A DNA stretch of 64,000 bases from assembly GCF_900177345.1 (NCBI RefSeq), contig NZ_FWZT01000014.1, positions 62,001 through 126,000 on the forward strand. Direction: 5' to 3'. The notes under the pieces are model-generated. The model made no database searches, was not told the DNA's origin, and worked only from the letters and a program-made list of their open reading frames with translations. The position numbers and the translations under genes are program-made. Shown here piece by piece: positions 1 through 10,317 of this stretch. Origin of the DNA: Pseudobacteriovorax antillogorgiicola (GTDB taxonomy: Bacteria > Bdellovibrionota_B > Oligoflexia > Oligoflexales > Oligoflexaceae). The first letter of the stretch is position 1. Each line of letters starts with the position of its first letter.

Positions 1-71
1 TGCACGAAGACACGAGTTAGCATGCCCTCTCCAGCACCAAAGGCTGGTGAAAATCCCGTTTCCTAGTGGAA

Positions 72-102
72 GGCCACTTCGTATCGGTGATGTGAAGTGG
101 TC
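72..102. other. Inverted repeat upstream of the aldehyde dehydrogenase gene
   Basis: GGCCACTTC at 72-80 faces GAAGTGGTC at 94-102 with a 13-base loop; one pair would be G-U in RNA. A further copy of CCACTT lies near 145. There is no T-run, so it does not look like a terminator. It could be a protein-binding site or the end of an upstream unit beyond the window. Otherwise nothing recognisable is seen in 1-235. Confidence 0.3.
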
Positions 103-245
103 ATTCTTATCTAACCATAACCAAAATTCAGGCTATTCTACAGTCCACTTCGAAAACTTGTTTGAGAAGACCGGCCGTCACCGCTAAGATGCCTCCAAGC
201 AAGGATGATCGTAGGCAACTGACTTAAAGTCTTTTAGGAGACACT

Positions 246-1667
246 ATGGAAACGGCTATAGCTAGGACGCACGACAACGATATTAAAAGTGTTTCAGGGC
301 TTTCACTGCCCCGCATTTTGGAGTTGCAACGGTCATACTTTGAATCGGGCCGAACCCAGGAATACGGCTTTCGGATGGAACAGCTGCGCCGTTTTCAAGA
401 TTTAGTTCAAAAATACGAACCGAAAATATTTAAGGCGCTCGAAAAAGACTTGGGCAAGGGGCGCCGAGAAGCCCTGATGACCGAGATTGGGTTGATTCGA
501 CATGAAATCACTTATCTTCGTAAACACCTGAAGAGCCTCATGAAGGTAAAGCGCGTGGCGACACCGGTACACTTGGCTCCATCGAAGTCCTACATCAGGC
601 CCGAACCCCTTGGACTCGTTTTAGTGATTAGTCCTTGGAACTATCCCTTCTACCTCTCCTTAGTTCCCATCATTGGGGCTCTAGCTGCGGGCAATTGTGT
701 AGTACTCAAGCCGTCAGAGCTATCACCTTCATGCTCAGAGCTGATGGCAGAGATGCTTGCCGATATTTTTCCTGAAGAGTATGTCACCACGTTTTTGGGT
801 GGTATCGAGGTTGGGACAAACTTGATCGATAGGCCATGGGACCACCTGTTTTTTACTGGTAGCACCCAAGTAGGAGCGTCCATAGCTGAAGTAGCTGGTC
901 GGCATCTCACACCCCTAACCTTAGAGTTAGGTGGCAAAAGCCCCTGTATCGTTACTTCATCTGCAAAGATAGATGTTGCTGCCAAACGAATTGCCTTTGG
1001 AAAATTAACCAATGCTGGTCAGACTTGTGTAGCGCCTGACTATATTTTGGTCGATGAGCAGGTTCGAGACTCGTTCATCCCAGCTTTACAAAATGAGCTT
1101 AGCCAAGGCTTTCAAGCCGACAATCCGCAGGATACTAGCTATGGTCGGATTATTTCCGAAAGGCATTTCAATCGTCTTCTTCAAATGAAGGAACAATGTC
1201 GTGTGATCTGGGAAGGACCTGTGCGAGCTGAAGATCGGTTTATGGCACCTTGCTTGCTAGAAGCCGAATCTGATTCAGCAGTCCTAAATGAAGAGATCTT
1301 TGGCCCTTTGCTGCCTGTTGTCAGCTATCAATCTTGGGACGAAGCTATCGAATTTATCAAGAGATATCCCAAACCTCTTTCTGCCTATCTTTTCAGTGAA
1401 GATGCTTCGGATATGGAACAGTTTCAGTCTAGGCTCAGCTTTGGCGGTGGCTGTATCAACGATACTATGATTCACTTGGCTAATAATAAAATGTCATTTG
1501 GTGGAGTGGGTCCGAGTGGTATGGGTGGCTACCACGGCAAGTATTCGTTTGAAACATTCTCTCACCAAAAGCCTATCGTCCAGTCCTCAAGCCTTATTGA
1601 TCCTCCGTTTCGCTATTTGCCGTTCAGCTCGTGGAAGGAAAAAGCCTTACGATTGTTTCTGCGTTAG
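246..1667 (+). CDS. Aldehyde dehydrogenase (class 3 / fatty aldehyde or coniferyl aldehyde type)
   Basis: NAD(P)-dependent oxidation of an aldehyde to the carboxylate. The 473-residue length and short N terminus fit the class 3 group rather than the roughly 490-500 residue class 1/2 enzymes. Visible motifs: SPWNYPF near residue 129, the FTGSTQVG cofactor loop near 203-210, the general base Glu227 in LELGGKSP, and the catalytic Cys261 in GQTCVAPDY. The start is supported by AGGAG at 236-240, five bases before the ATG. The C terminus carries hydrophobic and basic residues (FRYLPF..., ending LRLFLR), as in membrane-associated fatty aldehyde dehydrogenases, but the substrate cannot be read from sequence. 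The gene is convergent with the SpoU methyltransferase gene and their stop codons overlap by four bases. Family assignment is secure; substrate is not. Confidence 0.92.
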   Translation: METAIARTHDNDIKSVSGLSLPRILELQRSYFESGRTQEYGFRMEQLRRFQDLVQKYEPKIFKALEKDLGKGRREALMTEIGLIRHEITYLRKHLKSLMKVKRVATPVHLAPSKSYIRPEPLGLVLVISPWNYPFYLSLVPIIGALAAGNCVVLKPSELSPSCSELMAEMLADIFPEEYVTTFLGGIEVGTNLIDRPWDHLFFTGSTQVGASIAEVAGRHLTPLTLELGGKSPCIVTSSAKIDVAAKRIAFGKLTNAGQTCVAPDYILVDEQVRDSFIPALQNELSQGFQADNPQDTSYGRIISERHFNRLLQMKEQCRVIWEGPVRAEDRFMAPCLLEAESDSAVLNEEIFGPLLPVVSYQSWDEAIEFIKRYPKPLSAYLFSEDASDMEQFQSRLSFGGGCINDTMIHLANNKMSFGGVGPSGMGGYHGKYSFETFSHQKPIVQSSSLIDPPFRYLPFSSWKEKALRLFLR

Positions 1668-2470
1668 AGTTGCGTGGGGTTGCTGCCTTGATGCTGCCTA
1701 AGGACTTCACCAAGGGTCGTTCCTAGGGCGACCCCCACATTCAGAGAATTCTTCCTGCCACGAAGCGGTATCTGAATCACTCCATCACAAGCCTTTATAA
1801 CACTGGGGTTCATTCCGTGGCGTTCATTACCAACGACGATTCCTATAGGTCCAGTTAGGCTGGCTTGGTAAAGATTTTCCGCATTCGATGCTGTTTCCAA
1901 CGCATAGACCCTAATGCCTTCGTCCTGGAGCTTCTTGATGGCCTCATGACTCGTCTTGAAGTGCTCCCAGGGCACCAGGTCGCTCGTTCCCATAGCTGTT
2001 TTGCGAGTTTTGTCATTTTCGGGAGTGGCTGTATATCCGCAGAGATAGAGCTTGCGAACTCCAAAGCACTCGCAGGTACGAAAGGCTGAACCAACATTGA
2101 ATGCGGATCGGATATTATCCATGATCACATACACGGGTAGTGTGCTACTTTCTTGGGGTATGGGGCGATCGCCTTCAACTAATTCCAGATCGTGGTCCAC
2201 CACACCGCGACTGTGATTCCGCTCTAGAGGTACAAGTATTCCTAGGAAGTGGTCTCGGCTGATGTGCTCGTGAACTAAACGCTCATGTCGTTGAAGCTCC
2301 TTGACCAGTTGGTGCGGATGTTCTCCACACCACTCTAGGATCTGTCTGAGGTCTGCGAGACGCTCTTGATGGCCCTCGCAATCCCAAAGCTGATCGATCT
2401 TTTGGCTAAGCTGAACAATACTCCGTAAAGCTTGAGTAAAGTGATATTTGATAAACTGATCGTGATTCAA
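1664..2470 (-). CDS. TrmH/SpoU family RNA 2'-O-methyltransferase
   Basis: SAM-dependent ribose methylation of tRNA or rRNA by a knotted SPOUT enzyme. The three SpoU motifs are all visible: NIRSAFNVGSAFRT at about residues 119-131, the SAM-loop GNERHGM at 214-220, and IPLRGRKNSLNVGVALG at 234-250. Residues 1-110 form a helical N-terminal extension, which some members use for RNA recognition. The start codon is TTG at 2468-2470, two bases after the metG stop, with an AAAGGA ribosome site inside the end of metG, so translation is probably coupled to metG. Whether the target is tRNA Gm18, 23S rRNA or other RNA is not decidable here. Its stop overlaps that of the convergent aldehyde dehydrogenase gene. 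Confidence 0.88.
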   Translation of the reverse strand: MNHDQFIKYHFTQALRSIVQLSQKIDQLWDCEGHQERLADLRQILEWCGEHPHQLVKELQRHERLVHEHISRDHFLGILVPLERNHSRGVVDHDLELVEGDRPIPQESSTLPVYVIMDNIRSAFNVGSAFRTCECFGVRKLYLCGYTATPENDKTRKTAMGTSDLVPWEHFKTSHEAIKKLQDEGIRVYALETASNAENLYQASLTGPIGIVVGNERHGMNPSVIKACDGVIQIPLRGRKNSLNVGVALGTTLGEVLRQHQGSNPTQL

Positions 2471-2472
2471 AT

Positions 2473-4512
2473 TTAGCTAATCCTTTGCCCTGGCTGCGCT
2501 CCGGAGTCTGGGGATAAGATGTGGATATCTTTTCCGTCACCGGCTGCAAGCACCATCCCTTCTGACATTCCAAACTTCATCTTCCGTGGCGCGAGGTTGG
2601 CAACCATAACGGTGAGTCTGCCCACTAAATCTTCAGGCTTGTAAGCCGATTTGATGCCAGCAAAAACGTTTTTTTGACCTGCCTTGCCAATATCGAGAGT
2701 AAGTTGCAGGAGTTTGTCAGCTCCTTCCACCGGCTTAGCATCGACAATTTTTGCTACCCGCAAATCCACTTTCATGAACTGATCGAAGTCGATGGTGTCT
2801 GCAATCTCATCAGAGTTTTTAGAAGCTTTTGCCTTGCTCTTCGTCTTTTTCTTAGCTTGCTGTCCCTGCTGACCTAAAAATTCTTTCGTTTCGTTTTGGA
2901 TGGCTTCCACCTGTTTGGGATCAATGCGCTTCAAGAGGTGCTTGAAGGGCTTGATCCCATGGTTTTCAAGTACTTCCGTAGCATTTTCCCAGGTATAAGG
3001 CCCTTCGTTGAAAAGCTCTTCCACCTTTGCTGTGTAAGACGGCAGTACTGGTTTAAGGTAGATGGCCATAATCCGAAACAAATTCAGAATCGTAGTCAAG
3101 ACTTCCTTAGTCTTATCCTGGTCTGTCTTGATCAGCTTCCAAGGCTCGTAGTGATCGAAATACTTGTTCGCTTCGTCAGCAATATCGCGAATGCCAATCA
3201 TGGCTTTCGAGAAGTCAGCCTGTTCGTAATGCTGAGCTACGGTTTCACCGATCTTTAGAGCTTTTTCGACTAGCTCTCGACCTTCTGTAGAAAGGCTGCC
3301 CATGGTGCCATCGAGCTTGTGAAGCATCGATGCGCCCCGCGATGCGACATTTGTAATTTTGCCGATGAGATCTGAATTCACCCGAGAGACGAAGTCTTGC
3401 AAATTGAGATCTAAATCGTCCACACCGCTATTGATCTTACATGCCAAGTAGTAGCGCATGTAAGCGGCTTCCATGTGCTTGAGGTAGGTTTGAACCATGA
3501 TAAAAGTGCCACGAGACTTACTCATCTTCGTGCCGTTAACGTTGAGCATGCCATGCACCATGATTTTACTTGGCGTGCGGTAGCCGGATGCTTTTAGCAT
3601 TGATGGCCAGAACAGGCTGTGATGGTAAACGATGTCTTTGCCAATCACATGGTAGATTTCGCGATCCTCGCGATTCCACTCCTCTTCAAAGTTGCGGTCG
3701 TTGCGGTCACACCATTCTTTGAAGGAGGCCATGTAACCAACAGGAGCGTCGAACCACACGTAGTAGTATTTCTTGGGATGGCCAGGGATTTCAAAGCCGA
3801 AATAGGGCTCGTCTCTTGAGATACACCAGCTTTGCAGTTGGTCGTCTTTGAGCCATTCATCGAGCTTGTTTTTGATAGATGCCCCTGTGTGCTGAGGAAC
3901 CCATTCTTTCAGAAAATCTTTGAAATCCTGCAAGCGAATAAACAGATGCTCGCTTTCCTTTTGTACGGGCTGATTGCCGCAAAGCGAGCAAAAGGGCTTT
4001 TTCAACTCGTGCGCACTATAAACAGTGCCACAGACCTCGCATCCATCGCCATATTGCTCCTCGGCGCCACACTTTGGGCAGGTCCCTTTGACGAAGCGAT
4101 CTGGTAAAAACATCTTATCATGTTCGCAGTAAGCCTGTTTCAAAGACTTCCGCTCCAGATGATTGCCCTTGCTGAGAGCTTCAAATATGGATGCAGCAAG
4201 TGCCTCGTTGTTTTCAGTGTTGGTGGACGAGTAATTATCGTAGGCCACTTCAAAGCCTTCGAAGTCTCGAAGGTGGTCTTTCCGAGCCTGGTCGATGAGC
4301 TGCTCGGGTGTGATACCCTGCTTCTGAGCACTAAGCATGATAGGCGCGCCATGTGTGTCGTCGGCGCAGATAAGTTGGCAGTCATGACCCTGCATTTTGA
4401 AATACCGAGCCCAAATGTCTACCATGAGGTGTTCAAGCATATGGCCCAGATGGATTTGGCCATTGGCATAAGGTAGGGCGGGTGTAATCAAAATGTTTCG
4501 TTTCTTTGTCAT
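2473..4512 (-). CDS. metG: Methionyl-tRNA synthetase
   Basis: Charges tRNA-Met with methionine in the cytoplasm. It is a class I synthetase with the HIGH-type motif HLGH at residues 21-24 and the KMSKS loop at 329-333. The connective-peptide zinc knuckles are C145/C148, C158/C161 and C175/C178, the four- to six-Cys arrangement of the E. coli-type enzyme. After the anticodon-binding helices a Lys-rich linker (about 545-565) leads to a C-terminal EMAP/Trbp111-like tRNA-binding domain (about 575-679, VDLRVAKIV and later [13 protein letters not shown]), which mediates dimerisation. The 679-residue length is normal for this form. ATG at 4512 is preceded by AAGGAC. A spaced inverted repeat lies in the leader at 4544-4571. 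First gene of a two-gene unit with the SpoU methyltransferase. Confidence 0.97.
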   Translation of the reverse strand: MTKKRNILITPALPYANGQIHLGHMLEHLMVDIWARYFKMQGHDCQLICADDTHGAPIMLSAQKQGITPEQLIDQARKDHLRDFEGFEVAYDNYSSTNTENNEALAASIFEALSKGNHLERKSLKQAYCEHDKMFLPDRFVKGTCPKCGAEEQYGDGCEVCGTVYSAHELKKPFCSLCGNQPVQKESEHLFIRLQDFKDFLKEWVPQHTGASIKNKLDEWLKDDQLQSWCISRDEPYFGFEIPGHPKKYYYVWFDAPVGYMASFKEWCDRNDRNFEEEWNREDREIYHVIGKDIVYHHSLFWPSMLKASGYRTPSKIMVHGMLNVNGTKMSKSRGTFIMVQTYLKHMEAAYMRYYLACKINSGVDDLDLNLQDFVSRVNSDLIGKITNVASRGASMLHKLDGTMGSLSTEGRELVEKALKIGETVAQHYEQADFSKAMIGIRDIADEANKYFDHYEPWKLIKTDQDKTKEVLTTILNLFRIMAIYLKPVLPSYTAKVEELFNEGPYTWENATEVLENHGIKPFKHLLKRIDPKQVEAIQNETKEFLGQQGQQAKKKTKSKAKASKNSDEIADTIDFDQFMKVDLRVAKIVDAKPVEGADKLLQLTLDIGKAGQKNVFAGIKSAYKPEDLVGRLTVMVANLAPRKMKFGMSEGMVLAAGDGKDIHILSPDSGAQPGQRIS

Positions 4513-4543
4513 GACACGTCCTTATCGAGTACAAAGGTATTTA

Positions 4544-4571
4544 TGCGTCTAAATGGTATTTGCTAGACGCA
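4544..4571. promoter_or_regulatory. Inverted repeat in the metG / peptidase divergent intergenic region
   Basis: TGCGTCTA at 4544-4551 is exactly complementary to TAGACGCA at 4564-4571, with a 12-base spacer. It lies about 32 bases upstream of the metG ATG, so it would form a hairpin in the metG leader or act as a dyad operator. No T-box features (specifier loop, conserved T-box bases) are seen. Confidence 0.35.
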
Positions 4572-4779
4572 ATGCTAAAGCTTCATAGCTTTAACCCAGA
4601 ATCGCCTTCAAGAACAGCCCTTTTGGATCGGAAGGCTGTACTCATTGACGGTGTGGGGTGCTTGAAAAAACTCAATCCATTGAAAGCTTTTTTTCGCTTA
4701 CAATGGTCTTACTTTAAGGCTTGCGAAGTTTGCGGTATGAAAGAAAGAGGCTTCGTAGTTACATCACAGGAGTTCGGTT

Positions 4780-6183
4780 ATGACCAATCGGTTCTTAGTA
4801 TCCTCTTTGGCATTTGTCTCTCTACTGACTGCTTGTACAAAGGCAAGTGAAGACAAGGAAGCGAAGGTTGGAGAAACGCGTCTTTCTCCTGCGCCTACAA
4901 TCTTACCTCTCATCGATGGCTCGTGCAGCCAGGGTGTTGCGACCTTCGATCAGCTCGACTTCACGCTGTGGAACGGCCAGCAGCTTACCAACTCGCCCTT
5001 CCAGCAGAACTGGACGTCAACCGATCGAATGGAATCTAATCTTGTGAATCAGTTCCTCTACGGGTTTCAAGAGGTATACACCATCAAAGACAAGTGTCGA
5101 TTCACTAAATCCTTGAACGAGCTGCTATCGCCAGACTGTCTTGAGGACTCGAATGTGACCAGCAATCCAAGAGTCCTACGTATCTGTGAAGGCCAAAATT
5201 TTCCTAGAAACTCTATTGAAGCGGCAAGCCTTAGCGTGGCCGGTGCCTTTGATCTAGTAGAAACGTTTTTAAGTAGTTTGGATTTAGAAAGCCTGCCTGA
5301 CTCTACCAGTGTTCTAGTCTTGCCAGATATTCAGTTCGCACACTCCGATCAAAAGACGTCGGTGTCACTTACAGATAACGCAGCCTGGGTGCTCTCTGAA
5401 AGGTTTGTTGGAGTGCCAACCTATATTGTCGTTTACCCCGCCAGTGAGGACTATCTAGAAAGTGGTCGGCCCCCGTTTTGGGAAGTCCCATGGATAGTCG
5501 CTCATGAATATGGCCACCACCTTTTCTATAGCCTCTTACCCGACAATGTCCGAGTCGAGTATGGCTATCTTACAGAGTGGCGTGATAGCAAGCCATTTCA
5601 TGGCAATTGGTTTGTCAACCAAGCTCCTGCTGATGCTAAAGATCAGCGCCTGATGACTGGCATCAACGAAGGCGTTGCAGACTTGCTAGCTCACTATGTC
5701 TTTGGAAATAGCTCAAAACAAATCACTAGCTTGAGCTGCGTCTTTGATCAGAGAAATCCAGCTTCAGAGGAACTTAACGATGGTCAGGTCAAGTCGTTTG
5801 TGTATGAGGATGGCAAGCTCTCAAGTGATCCATGTGACTTTGTTGACTTTACGGACGTTCATACTATAGGTTCTGTACTGGCATACTTTGTCGACCAAAC
5901 CATGACCAAACGCGGTGTGACCGAGCCTCAGGCAAAGGGGCAAATGTTGATAGAGATGACTGATCGTTTTGCGCAGCTTTTAGCTGACGATATTAAGGAA
6001 GGTGGAAAGCCAGGTGTTATGATCAGATTCGTGACAGCGGTCATCCAAATTTCTCAAGAACGTTGGGGGGCTCTTAACGCCGACGAATGTCAGTTCATCG
6101 ATCAAATTTTTGGTGATGTTTTTACGAAACAGCAAACGATGCTAGAGGTACAAGGGGAAGCTTGTGAAGCTCCCCTCTTCTAG
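4780..6183 (+). CDS. Lipoprotein zinc metallopeptidase (HExxH, gluzincin-like)
   Basis: Predicted exported lipoprotein: a hydrophobic signal ends in the lipobox LLTAC with Cys19, which would be acylated. A zinc-peptidase motif HEYGHH sits at residues 242-247 in a hydrophobic helix (VPWIVAHEYGH). About 50 residues on, GINEGVADLLAHY offers Glu297 as a plausible third ligand, the gluzincin pattern. Several further Cys residues (about 49, 106, 120, 136) suggest periplasmic or surface disulfides. ATG at 4780 has AGGAG at 4768-4772. The gene diverges from metG and converges on another lipoprotein gene. Substrate unknown; the family is clear only at the fold/motif level. Confidence 0.75.
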   Translation: MTNRFLVSSLAFVSLLTACTKASEDKEAKVGETRLSPAPTILPLIDGSCSQGVATFDQLDFTLWNGQQLTNSPFQQNWTSTDRMESNLVNQFLYGFQEVYTIKDKCRFTKSLNELLSPDCLEDSNVTSNPRVLRICEGQNFPRNSIEAASLSVAGAFDLVETFLSSLDLESLPDSTSVLVLPDIQFAHSDQKTSVSLTDNAAWVLSERFVGVPTYIVVYPASEDYLESGRPPFWEVPWIVAHEYGHHLFYSLLPDNVRVEYGYLTEWRDSKPFHGNWFVNQAPADAKDQRLMTGINEGVADLLAHYVFGNSSKQITSLSCVFDQRNPASEELNDGQVKSFVYEDGKLSSDPCDFVDFTDVHTIGSVLAYFVDQTMTKRGVTEPQAKGQMLIEMTDRFAQLLADDIKEGGKPGVMIRFVTAVIQISQERWGALNADECQFIDQIFGDVFTKQQTMLEVQGEACEAPLF

Positions 6184-6198
6184 GCTTTGATATAGAAC

Positions 6199-7413
6199 CT
6201 AGCGTCTTGTAGAGTACGTTACATTTGCGGAGAGGTCGACGGTATCAAAGTCAATGACTCCGGTTTCTGCATCGTGGACCAGAAAGTCCACTTGGGCATT
6301 TTGGTGAAAGGTATCAATTTCACTTTGAGTGCCAGAGATGCGAGTGATGCTCGAACAGTCGGTTGTGCTACAACCGTCTTCTTCAGCCTGAAATGTCGTT
6401 CCCTGTGCCATCTCATAAAAGTTGTAAGCCACAGCTGTTCCAGGTTCGCCTTTCACTGTCACTATAGTGCTCCAGAAGCTATCAACGCCTTGGCCTTCTA
6501 ATTTCAGGGCTTCAATGCTGCTAATGCTGGAGAATGCGCCCGTCGAGGATAATTCCCCATCGATGGCAAGCCTAATCCGGCGAACGTAGCTGGTATTGTT
6601 GTCCGAATCGGTAGATTCCCCAAGAGTTTCGTAGTTGACTCTGTTAGTAACGAGATCTACAGAAAAAGCCCATCCTTCCGCCCGAGCAGCGATCACGTTG
6701 TTAGACGCTCGGATATAGAAGGATTCAGGCTCACTTTCTGTCGTGAGTGTGATTTTTCGATCGTAGCCGTGATCATCGCCAAGATCTGTGAGAGTTACAT
6801 CCTGAAGGGCGTAGACGCCATCGCCACCGTCAGAGAGCCTTTCGACGATCCAGGCATCGGCGCAATTTGTGGAGAGGGTGATTGTGATGTTTCCTACGTT
6901 GTTGCCTTCTGTGGTCCAGTCGTCGTCAGAATCCCAAGCACCAGCACGCTCAAGTTCGCAAAGCAGAACTCCGGGAATCCCAATAGCCCCAAGTACGCTG
7001 TCAGGTGATCCTGAATTGAAGGCTACAGCACAGTACATGGAGGCTAGGGGAAATTCAGCATCGGTTTGTTCCATCCGCGTTCCGTCTGTTGTCATCGGGT
7101 TGCCATAAACTGAGCATCGAGAGTCGCGATCGCTGACGGTTTCACTCTCCTCGTCGCTGTCACTACTGTCACCGTCCTGGAGATTCATTTGGAGCTGTTT
7201 TTTCAAGTACAAACCGGAACTTGAAAGACCTACATCATCGGCTTCGATGGATCCTAAGGCTAAGACTCCCACATTGAGTGCGGTCCCTGTGGATACCTCG
7301 ACATCCGTAGCGGTCGTCGTCGCGTCATCGTCACTATCCTCTTCACCGCAGGCCACTAGGATGCTCAAACCCACGAGAGCCATTGGAATCATAAATTTCT
7401 TCATCATTGTCAT
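6199..7413 (-). CDS. Predicted lipoprotein of unknown function
   Basis: Not recognised as a known family. The N terminus is a typical type II signal: two Lys, a hydrophobic stretch, then LVAC with Cys22. The mature start is very acidic (GEEDSDDDATTT) and a second Asp/Ser-rich run lies near residues 80-100. The rest is beta-rich with scattered Cys pairs, compatible with a surface beta-sandwich or porin-like adhesin domain. ATG at 7413 follows AGAGG; in-frame Met codons at positions 3 and 4 are alternatives. It is convergent with the lipoprotein peptidase gene, with 15 bases between stops. Low-complexity acidic content makes homology guesses unsafe. Confidence 0.6.
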   Translation of the reverse strand: MTMMKKFMIPMALVGLSILVACGEEDSDDDATTTATDVEVSTGTALNVGVLALGSIEADDVGLSSSGLYLKKQLQMNLQDGDSSDSDEESETVSDRDSRCSVYGNPMTTDGTRMEQTDAEFPLASMYCAVAFNSGSPDSVLGAIGIPGVLLCELERAGAWDSDDDWTTEGNNVGNITITLSTNCADAWIVERLSDGGDGVYALQDVTLTDLGDDHGYDRKITLTTESEPESFYIRASNNVIAARAEGWAFSVDLVTNRVNYETLGESTDSDNNTSYVRRIRLAIDGELSSTGAFSSISSIEALKLEGQGVDSFWSTIVTVKGEPGTAVAYNFYEMAQGTTFQAEEDGCSTTDCSSITRISGTQSEIDTFHQNAQVDFLVHDAETGVIDFDTVDLSANVTYSTRR

Positions 7414-7672
7414 TTACCTCTAAGCTCGAAAAGAAAACATTTAAACCGGCGATTCGGATTAAGAGCGAACTTCATCGTCGCCCTTAGATGTCTTCGGATT
7501 GGTTTCCTAGAGTCCTTGATAGGGAGGTCGGCTGATATGATTACTTTAAAGAAAGGGCTTTTGTGTAGAACCTACAGTGACTTCGAGAAAATACGCACAA
7601 CGAATTGTATCTTTCAGTATGATTTGATGAATATCGCTTGTCCATGTCTTATCTTCTGCCGAAAGTCTACGG

Positions 7673-10198
7673 TTATCCTTCGAGAGGGTTTTCCGGCCAT
7701 TGATGCTTTGGATAACGCCGAGCTAGTTCCTTGCGAACGATGGCATAGGAGCCGCTCCAAAAGCCGGCTAAATCTTTGGTCGTCTGGGCAGGCCGTTGAT
7801 TGGGAGCCAGCATGACCAGTGTTAATGGCCAACGGCCACCACAGATTTTGGGCCCCTCTTGTAATCCAAAAAAATCTTGAATCCGAGACGAAATCGCAGG
7901 GGAGTGTTCACCGAGGTAGGTGATCGTCCGTTGCCGTCCATTCAGTTCGATTTTATCTGGGCAGTTCAAATCGAGAAGCATTTGATCTTCATAAGACAAC
8001 TGTTGGTAAATAAAGTTTCGCAGTGATGTTTGCCTTATCTCCTCAGCTCTGGTCTGTCCCTCACAAATAGCGTGAATGAGGAGTTCTAACATTTCACCTT
8101 CGAAAACAGGCAGGCTATGCTCTACTCCAGCATCGCGCATCAATTCAAGTTTACGATGATAGGTTTTGAGGTCATCATCGTGATCAAAGGGAAAAGGCCA
8201 ATTTTTCAAGGTGGTTTCTGTCAGAATTTGAGTGATCTGGTCCGGTTCTGCTTCACGTGATTCTTCTTTAATCACAAATTGCCCATAGTAGACGCGATTA
8301 AAGGCCAGTACTTTCTGGCTTTTGTCGTCCATGGAAACATCAACCTGAGTGCTAAGCATAGGAGATACTTGGAAGAGTTGCTCCAATGAAACGCTCGAAG
8401 CGGTTCGAATCTGAGTTTTGATCGCAGCATGCTGGCGGCCAGGAGTTTCGTGAGCATCCAAAACGATCAGGAACTCCCCTTTACGAGCGACTGATGAATC
8501 TGCCAAAACACCTCCCCGCCCGAGGCAGAAATGGAAGTGACGGAGGCTCGGGTTCCGTTTATTTTTCGCTGCTGGCCGATACTTCGCCACGCGGTCTGGA
8601 AACCCTGCTAAGACCGCTTGGGACAGGGTGCGATGATTAATACGCTTGATAGATTCCAAAGGCCTCGCCCCAAGGTTATTCTGCAACGATCGATAGAGTC
8701 TTGTAACTCGATCGACCTTGCGAGAGTCAATGGCATGAGTGAGCTGAATGCTTTCTAAGTCTTGTTTTTTGACCCACTTTAAGAGTGTGTTACTTTGGAA
8801 GCTAAGATCGCAAAAGCCCTCTTCGAAAGCTCTGGAGCCTCGTTGAAGGATCATTCCTTCACTGATTAGACATGAAGCAAGGATTGCTTCTTCGAAAACT
8901 TGAAGTGATTGCCCTTCCAGAATAATCGCGCCTAGACGAGGGTGAAGTGGAATTTGAGAGATCGCCTGTCCCTTAGTTGTTAAGGCACCATACTGGTCGA
9001 TCGCGCTGAGTCTTTTTAAAGTCTCAGAGCTGCTTTCCAGATGCTTCTCAGGTGGGGGTGAAAGCCAGGGCAAGCATGTGGCGGGGTCGGCATCCGCAGC
9101 AAGTCGCGATTTTAAGAATAGGATCAGTTGAGAAAGCTCGCTTTGACTCATCTCGTGAGGGGTAAAACGGTCGCGCTTCAGAAAGTCGTTTTCATCAAAA
9201 AGTCTGTAGCAGATACCTTGTTGTGTTCGCCCAGCACGGCCTGTTCGCTGGATGCAGGAGGCTTGGCTCACTGCTGCTTCTTGTAACATAGGCAAACCGC
9301 TCCATGGGGCATAGGAACTAATATTGGCTAAACCAGTATCAATCACACCCGTGATGCCATCAATTGTTAAAGAGGTCTCGGCGACGTTAGTGGCCAGGAT
9401 GATCTTGCGCTTCCCGGTTTCCTGGAATGCTTTTTTCTGCTGCTTTGGGGGCAGGTCTGCCATCAAAGGCAGGACGTCGAAGTCTTGTTTTGCTAGGACC
9501 CTTTGCAATGCCGCCTGGGCTGCTTGGATCGGTCGCCGTCCACTTAAGAAGACCAGGATATGTCCAGGATACTCGCGCCTTTGAATCATGTCCTGGACTG
9601 CCGCGATAACCTTTTGCTCCGTACTTTCTTTCGCTGCACCAGGCTTGTAAACAATCTCCACCGGATACACGCGACCTGGCACTTCAAATGAATTTGACTC
9701 AGGGAGATAGTTATCGAGAGTGCTTAGATCAACAGTTGCTGACATGATCAATAATTTTAGATCAGGGCGCTGGTTTTCCTGTAAGTGGCGGATGAAAGCT
9801 AAGGCTACATCAGTGTCGAGATGTCTCTCATGAAACTCATCAAGGACAATGTGAGTGAACCCTTGGAGAGTGGGGTTGGATTCCAATAGCCTGAGAAAGA
9901 GCCCTTCCGTCATGAACCGTAATTTCGTTCGGGGGCCAATCTTCTGATCGAAGCGAATCTGGTAGCCTACATCCTCCCCTATGGTGCTGCCATGCAGTTC
10001 GGCGACATGTTCGGCAGAGAGTTTGGCGGCTAGGCGTCTTGGCTCCAATACGATGGTACTGGCCTTATCTTGAAGCAGAGCTAAGGGAATCCGGGTAGTC
10101 TTACCTGCGCCTGGCTCAGCCTTGATGATTGTTACGGGGTTGGCCTTGATGGCGTTCAAGATCTGAGGGGTGTAGGAGTCGATTGGCAACTTGAGCAT
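7673..10198 (-). CDS. hrpB: ATP-dependent helicase HrpB
   Basis: DEAH/DExH-box helicase of superfamily 2. Motif I is EPGAGKTT at about residues 28-35, motif II DEFH at 120-123, motif III SAT at 153-155, and motif VI QRTGRAGR follows in the second RecA domain. The C-terminal third carries the HrpB-specific region ending in a conserved GFWSGSYAIVRKEL...RYPKHQWPENP segment. Length 841 residues matches the family (about 810-840). ATG at 10198 has a TGGAAG ribosome site. HrpB is widespread in proteobacteria with an ill-defined RNA-related role. Here it is divergent from an RluA-type pseudouridine synthase, so two RNA-metabolism genes share the 10199-10317 region. Confidence 0.95.
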   Translation of the reverse strand: MLKLPIDSYTPQILNAIKANPVTIIKAEPGAGKTTRIPLALLQDKASTIVLEPRRLAAKLSAEHVAELHGSTIGEDVGYQIRFDQKIGPRTKLRFMTEGLFLRLLESNPTLQGFTHIVLDEFHERHLDTDVALAFIRHLQENQRPDLKLLIMSATVDLSTLDNYLPESNSFEVPGRVYPVEIVYKPGAAKESTEQKVIAAVQDMIQRREYPGHILVFLSGRRPIQAAQAALQRVLAKQDFDVLPLMADLPPKQQKKAFQETGKRKIILATNVAETSLTIDGITGVIDTGLANISSYAPWSGLPMLQEAAVSQASCIQRTGRAGRTQQGICYRLFDENDFLKRDRFTPHEMSQSELSQLILFLKSRLAADADPATCLPWLSPPPEKHLESSSETLKRLSAIDQYGALTTKGQAISQIPLHPRLGAIILEGQSLQVFEEAILASCLISEGMILQRGSRAFEEGFCDLSFQSNTLLKWVKKQDLESIQLTHAIDSRKVDRVTRLYRSLQNNLGARPLESIKRINHRTLSQAVLAGFPDRVAKYRPAAKNKRNPSLRHFHFCLGRGGVLADSSVARKGEFLIVLDAHETPGRQHAAIKTQIRTASSVSLEQLFQVSPMLSTQVDVSMDDKSQKVLAFNRVYYGQFVIKEESREAEPDQITQILTETTLKNWPFPFDHDDDLKTYHRKLELMRDAGVEHSLPVFEGEMLELLIHAICEGQTRAEEIRQTSLRNFIYQQLSYEDQMLLDLNCPDKIELNGRQRTITYLGEHSPAISSRIQDFFGLQEGPKICGGRWPLTLVMLAPNQRPAQTTKDLAGFWSGSYAIVRKELARRYPKHQWPENPLEG

Positions 10199-10317
10199 AG
10201 AACTTCCAGAAAAAGATTCGCTTTAGACCATTTGCTTATCATAGGATGCTGATTTTGGGTAGATTATACTCGGCCAAAATGTTATGTAAGCCTGTCGCCA
10301 TTGAAACGGGAAGATAT

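Noticed and set aside
72-102. Hairpin considered as a terminator
   Set aside because: No T-run on either side.
4560-4850. Open frame on the plus strand before the lipoprotein peptidase gene
   Set aside because: Overlaps the start of a gene with a clear signal peptide and ribosome site; no ribosome site or family features of its own.
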